From an uncultured Porphyromonadaceae bacterium (GTDB lineage Bacteria > Bacteroidota > Bacteroidia > Bacteroidales > Muribaculaceae): a DNA stretch of 17,335 nucleotides. The stretch is taken from NCBI GenBank assembly GCA_900548875.1, contig URMA01000063.1:1-17335 (forward strand), in the 5' to 3' direction. Below the pieces are notes generated by a model. That model did not search any database. It had not been told where the DNA came from and worked only from the letters and a program-made list of their open reading frames with translations. The position numbers were made by a program, and so were the translations under genes. Numbering within the stretch: position 1 is the stretch's first letter; each line of letters opens with the position of its first letter. Positions 16,301 to 17,335 of the stretch are shown here, piece by piece.

Positions 16301-16372
16301 TGTCTGCTGGGCAAGCATTGCCAACGGCGAGAAGAGCACCAACAGCAAAAGAGTCAAAATTTGCTTTCTCAT
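13331..16372 (-). CDS. susC-like: SusC/RagA-family TonB-dependent outer-membrane transporter
   Basis: The 1013-residue protein has the standard SusC length and layout: signal peptide (about 1-21, ending LAQQ), carboxypeptidase regulatory-like domain (about 26-97, VKGTVVDENNTPVIGATV at 27-44), TonB-box-like EEIVVIGYG (104-112), plug domain (about 115-228) with SusC signatures IRGIGSF, LYVVDG (178-183) and SILKDASASAIYG (201-213), then a beta-barrel ending in aromatic Phe (FGVQLDF). It imports oligosaccharides across the outer membrane using TonB energy, together with the SusD partner. It is the first gene of the PUL operon, divergent from the sensor-regulator gene. Its promoter has no recognisable -33 box, consistent with activation by that regulator. 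No STN domain is present, so anti-sigma-factor signalling through an N-terminal extension is not expected. Confidence 0.97.
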   Translation of the reverse strand: MRKQILTLLLLVLFSPLAMLAQQTQTVKGTVVDENNTPVIGATVKVNGSSIVTATDIDGNYVLTNVPANAVISYTYIGMRTQEVKVSGKSQINVTLKEDAQNLEEIVVIGYGAAKAKDLTAPIAVVKGDDLIATPTSSPMSALQGKVPGVNIVNSGTPGAGPTVKIRGIGSFSDSTPLYVVDGMFYDNIDFLNNADIQEMSILKDASASAIYGVRAANGVVIITTKKGRRNQNAQITYNGYVGVQTATNVLEMTNASQYAQMLREAGEDVYGPYLQSAIKNWGGNYEANQYAADTNWYDELLRTAMITNHSLSIAGGGEKATYSLGVSYLSQDGVMDAENYYRRTNFRAAVDYDATNWLKVGFNGVFSNSEQQLPNNAAWQQAYNMAPIMPVYDDKTTTSKDGWASPQDLEGISSNLNNPVATANYYDSRNDNYQVLSNFYAQLNLIPDKLTFKTSYSYDFSNVRGTVFTPTYYISSWQKVDVNSLQKLNTTYYKSIWDNTLTYNDQWGQHKFGAMLGHSARWENYRYMSGTVTNIPEGADEYKYWDQGNLEGRTLDDDGYSYRGLSFFTRLNYDYAGKYLLMVTMRADGSSKYQEKWGYFPSVGAAWVLTQEDFMSDQTAFDYLKLRASWGRLGNDKVAASDGFASIVTGNDASGVFGNYGNLNSGVVVDGWQNTTYFSWLKWELVDETNVGLQFTTLKNRFDVDVDWFYRMTKNAVVSPQIPMTNTYVAKNTGEILNTGVDLSLNWHDNIGDFNYYIGANLSYLHNEVKKLDGGLSLIRGGKTVQMVGEKMNSYYGYKVVGVYQNEAEVAADPIAVANGLEPGDLRYEDVNNDGKIDGLDKQVLGSYVPDFTYGFNLGFSYKNFDFSLTTYGQVGGELWNRKRSLRYASSYYNFDLDSYENRWHGEGTSNTHPSAKGLTKGWNVSDQNISSYFVEKSDYFRIQNITLGYSFKNVKMGSYTMPGIRLSLTADRPFTTFKANSFTPELSDAEGWDTEVYPLTATYTFGVQLDF

Positions 16373-16414
16373 TTTAATATTGGTTAGGTTATAAGGTAAA
16401 TTTTGTTTGCACTA

Positions 16415-16422
16415 CAAAGTAA
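16415..16422 (-). promoter_or_regulatory. Weak -7-like element upstream of susC
   Basis: On the minus strand TTACTTTG (16422-16415) differs from TAnnTTTG at one fixed position, and no TTTG is found about 20 bp upstream, where the sequence is an A/T run. Transcription would start near 16408, giving a leader of about 35 nt. The poor -33 region suggests a promoter needing activation. Confidence 0.45.
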
Positions 16423-16455
16423 CATATTAATATTTTCATTAATTTTTTTTCATAC

Positions 16456-16558
16456 ACTACGCGACTACTTTTATGTTGTAAAACACTACGTTTTTACTAC
16501 GTTTTTATCATCTATTCCGCTTTAGCTAAACATTTTAGTCCATTACGTTTTCACTACG
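16456..16558. promoter_or_regulatory. ACTACG direct-repeat cluster, candidate regulator-binding sites
   Basis: ACTACG occurs four times in the same orientation (16456-16461, 16485-16490, 16496-16501, 16553-16558). Two copies form a perfect 11-bp tandem, ACTACGTTTTT, at 16485-16495 and 16496-16506, which is about one helical turn. Related ACTACT (16464) and ACTATT (16563) copies and a TTACGTTTT (16543) flank them. The cluster lies about 48-150 bp upstream of the predicted susC start point and before the regulator promoter, as expected for activator operators. Confidence 0.55.
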
Positions 16559-16628
16559 ACCGACTATTTCGACAAAATAGCCTCAATGTCCCCACTTTTT
16601 TGCGAAATCAAATATTTAAACCTATTTC

Positions 16629-16658
16629 TTTGTATTAGAAAAAGAATGTATACCTTTG
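16629..16658 (+). promoter_or_regulatory. Promoter of the sensor-regulator gene
   Basis: TTTG (16629-16632) is followed after 18 bp by TACCTTTG (16651-16658), a full TAnnTTTG match with near-standard spacing. Transcription would begin near 16665, about 98 nt before the ATG at 16763. The clear match suggests constitutive low-level expression of the regulator. Confidence 0.7.
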
Positions 16659-16762
16659 TAGAATATAGGAATAGGCCAGGCTAAACCCATTCGAGAGATG
16701 GAATTCCAACCGACCCGGCCCTGCCTTTTCCATACATACAAATCTTAAAATCGTAACATACA

Positions 16763-17335
16763 ATGGCAAAACGAACCTTTGTTATTTTCATACTTTCACT
16801 ACTGTTTTCCTGCATAAGTGACACCATTTATGCAGCACGCTTCAAACCTATTGTCACCAACTTCACGACAGCTGATTACGGTGACAATGCTGGAAACCAG
16901 AACTGGTGCGGCACACAAGGTCCCAACGGAAAAATGTATTTTGCCAATAACATGGGCGTACTCATTTTTGACGGCAACCGATGGCGACTGGAAAAAATTC
17001 CCAGCAACGCTTTGGTCAGAAGTGTGTTTTATGACGGGGACCGTCTCTATATCGGTTCATACGAAGAGTTCGGATATTTCATTTACGACGACTACGGTTA
17101 TCTTCACTATCACTCGCTGAGCAAAGACCTGAAATCCATCAGCGGCTCTCACAACGAAATATGGAACATCGTGAAAGTAGGCAATCTCATCTACTTCCAG
17201 GCGTTTTTTAAATACTATGTCTACGACGGGAAAAAGGTGTATGAAGGAAAACAGAACATCCAGCCTCTCTATTTCCACAACATACACAATACACTCTACA
17301 CGCAAAATACTGAAGACGGCTATTACCGGCTCCCC
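16763..17335 (+). CDS. Sensor-regulator of SusR/triple-tyrosine type, N-terminal part (cut by window end)
   Basis: The frame is open from the ATG at 16763 to the last base (191 codons, no stop), so only the N-terminus is seen. A hydrophobic segment (about 5-24, VFILSLLFSCI region) is a signal peptide or anchor. The rest shows beta-propeller repeats: GNQNWCGTQGPNGKMYFANN (44-63) then GVLIFDGNRW, RLYIGSYEEFGYF (94-106), and LIYFQAFFKYYVYDG (142-156). The 'ADYG...NQNW...G.MYFANN.G' opening is typical of Bacteroidetes periplasmic sensor propellers that continue into a Y_Y_Y (triple-tyrosine) domain, membrane helix and LuxR-like or other DNA-binding domain, as in SusR-like regulators. It is less like hybrid two-component sensors. 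An in-frame TAA 9 bp upstream of the ATG fixes the start. It probably senses PUL oligosaccharides and activates the divergent susC operon. Confidence 0.8.
   Translation, partial: MAKRTFVIFILSLLFSCISDTIYAARFKPIVTNFTTADYGDNAGNQNWCGTQGPNGKMYFANNMGVLIFDGNRWRLEKIPSNALVRSVFYDGDRLYIGSYEEFGYFIYDDYGYLHYHSLSKDLKSISGSHNEIWNIVKVGNLIYFQAFFKYYVYDGKKVYEGKQNIQPLYFHNIHNTLYTQNTEDGYYRLP

Larger units (their letters stand above)
16373..16762. other. 390-bp divergent control region between susC and the regulator gene
   Basis: No coding sequence is supported here. From left to right it holds the A/T-rich susC leader and weak promoter (including the palindrome ATATTAATAT at 16424-16433), the ACTACG repeat cluster, the regulator promoter at 16629-16658, and a leader of about 98 nt with a G/C-richer block (16675-16730) for which no strong stem or known riboswitch was recognised. 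Confidence 0.7.

Noticed and set aside
16456..16558. ACTACG copies as a CRISPR-like or mobile-element repeat
   Set aside because: The repeats are 6-11 bp with irregular spacing, no spacer units and no cas genes or transposase nearby; operator sites explain them better.
16698..16748. Possible small leader peptide (ATG at 16698, 16 codons) before the regulator
   Set aside because: No ribosome-binding or coding signal supports it, and such a short frame is expected by chance in a 98-nt leader.
16665..16762. Riboswitch or attenuator in the regulator leader
   Set aside because: The G/C-richer block has only partial complementarity (GGCCAGG region with CCCTGCC) and no known aptamer consensus was recognised.
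16818..17120. Plus-strand open frame of 100 codons in another frame inside the regulator
   Set aside because: The frame beginning at 16763 stays open to the window end and encodes recognisable propeller repeats; this one is an out-of-frame shadow.

Overview
The window looks like a chromosomal segment from a gut-type Bacteroidales bacterium (Bacteroides/Prevotella-like). The reasons are a SusC/SusD pair with the usual 'carboxypeptidase regulatory-like' N-terminus on SusC, Bacteroidetes-style promoters (TTTG about 20 nt before TAnnTTTG), no obvious Shine-Dalgarno sequences, and lipoprotein and secreted-hydrolase signal peptides throughout. The genus cannot be fixed from the sequence alone.

Layout. 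(1) 1-2150 is housekeeping: an IMPACT/YigZ-family protein on the plus strand converges with a 4-bp overlap on a minus-strand pair, a YhhQ/VUT-family queuosine-precursor transporter followed by a YjjG-like HAD phosphatase. The short leader of the transporter gene folds like a preQ1 class I riboswitch placed directly before the start codon. (2) 2154-16372 is a minus-strand polysaccharide utilization locus (PUL). Reading with transcription, it encodes SusC, SusD, a GH43-like multidomain protein, a GH144-like lipoprotein and a GH3 beta-glucosidase. After two terminator-like hairpins and a new promoter come a secreted glycogen-debranching-enzyme-like (alpha/alpha)6 hydrolase and a CE1-type esterase. 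(3) 16373-16762 is the divergent control region, with a clear promoter for the regulator, a poor promoter for susC and repeated ACTACG motifs between them. (4) 16763 to the window edge is the N-terminus of a beta-propeller sensor regulator of the SusR/triple-tyrosine type, cut by the window end.

Working model. The GH144 plus GH3 pair next to SusCD is the combination known for beta-1,2-glucan use in Bacteroidetes (B. thetaiotaomicron BT_3566/BT_3567-type genes). SusCD would import beta-1,2-gluco-oligosaccharides, GH144 would cut them to sophorose or short oligomers, and GH3 would release glucose. The extra GH43-like protein, debranching-like enzyme and esterase suggest a decorated or branched substrate. 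Bacterial osmoregulated periplasmic glucans, which have a beta-1,2 backbone, beta-1,6 branches and ester substituents, would fit, but this is inference.

Two of the minus-strand unit boundaries share one design: the T-rich tail of a terminator hairpin also supplies the TTTG -33 element of the next promoter. No tRNA, rRNA, CRISPR array, IS element or integrase was seen.
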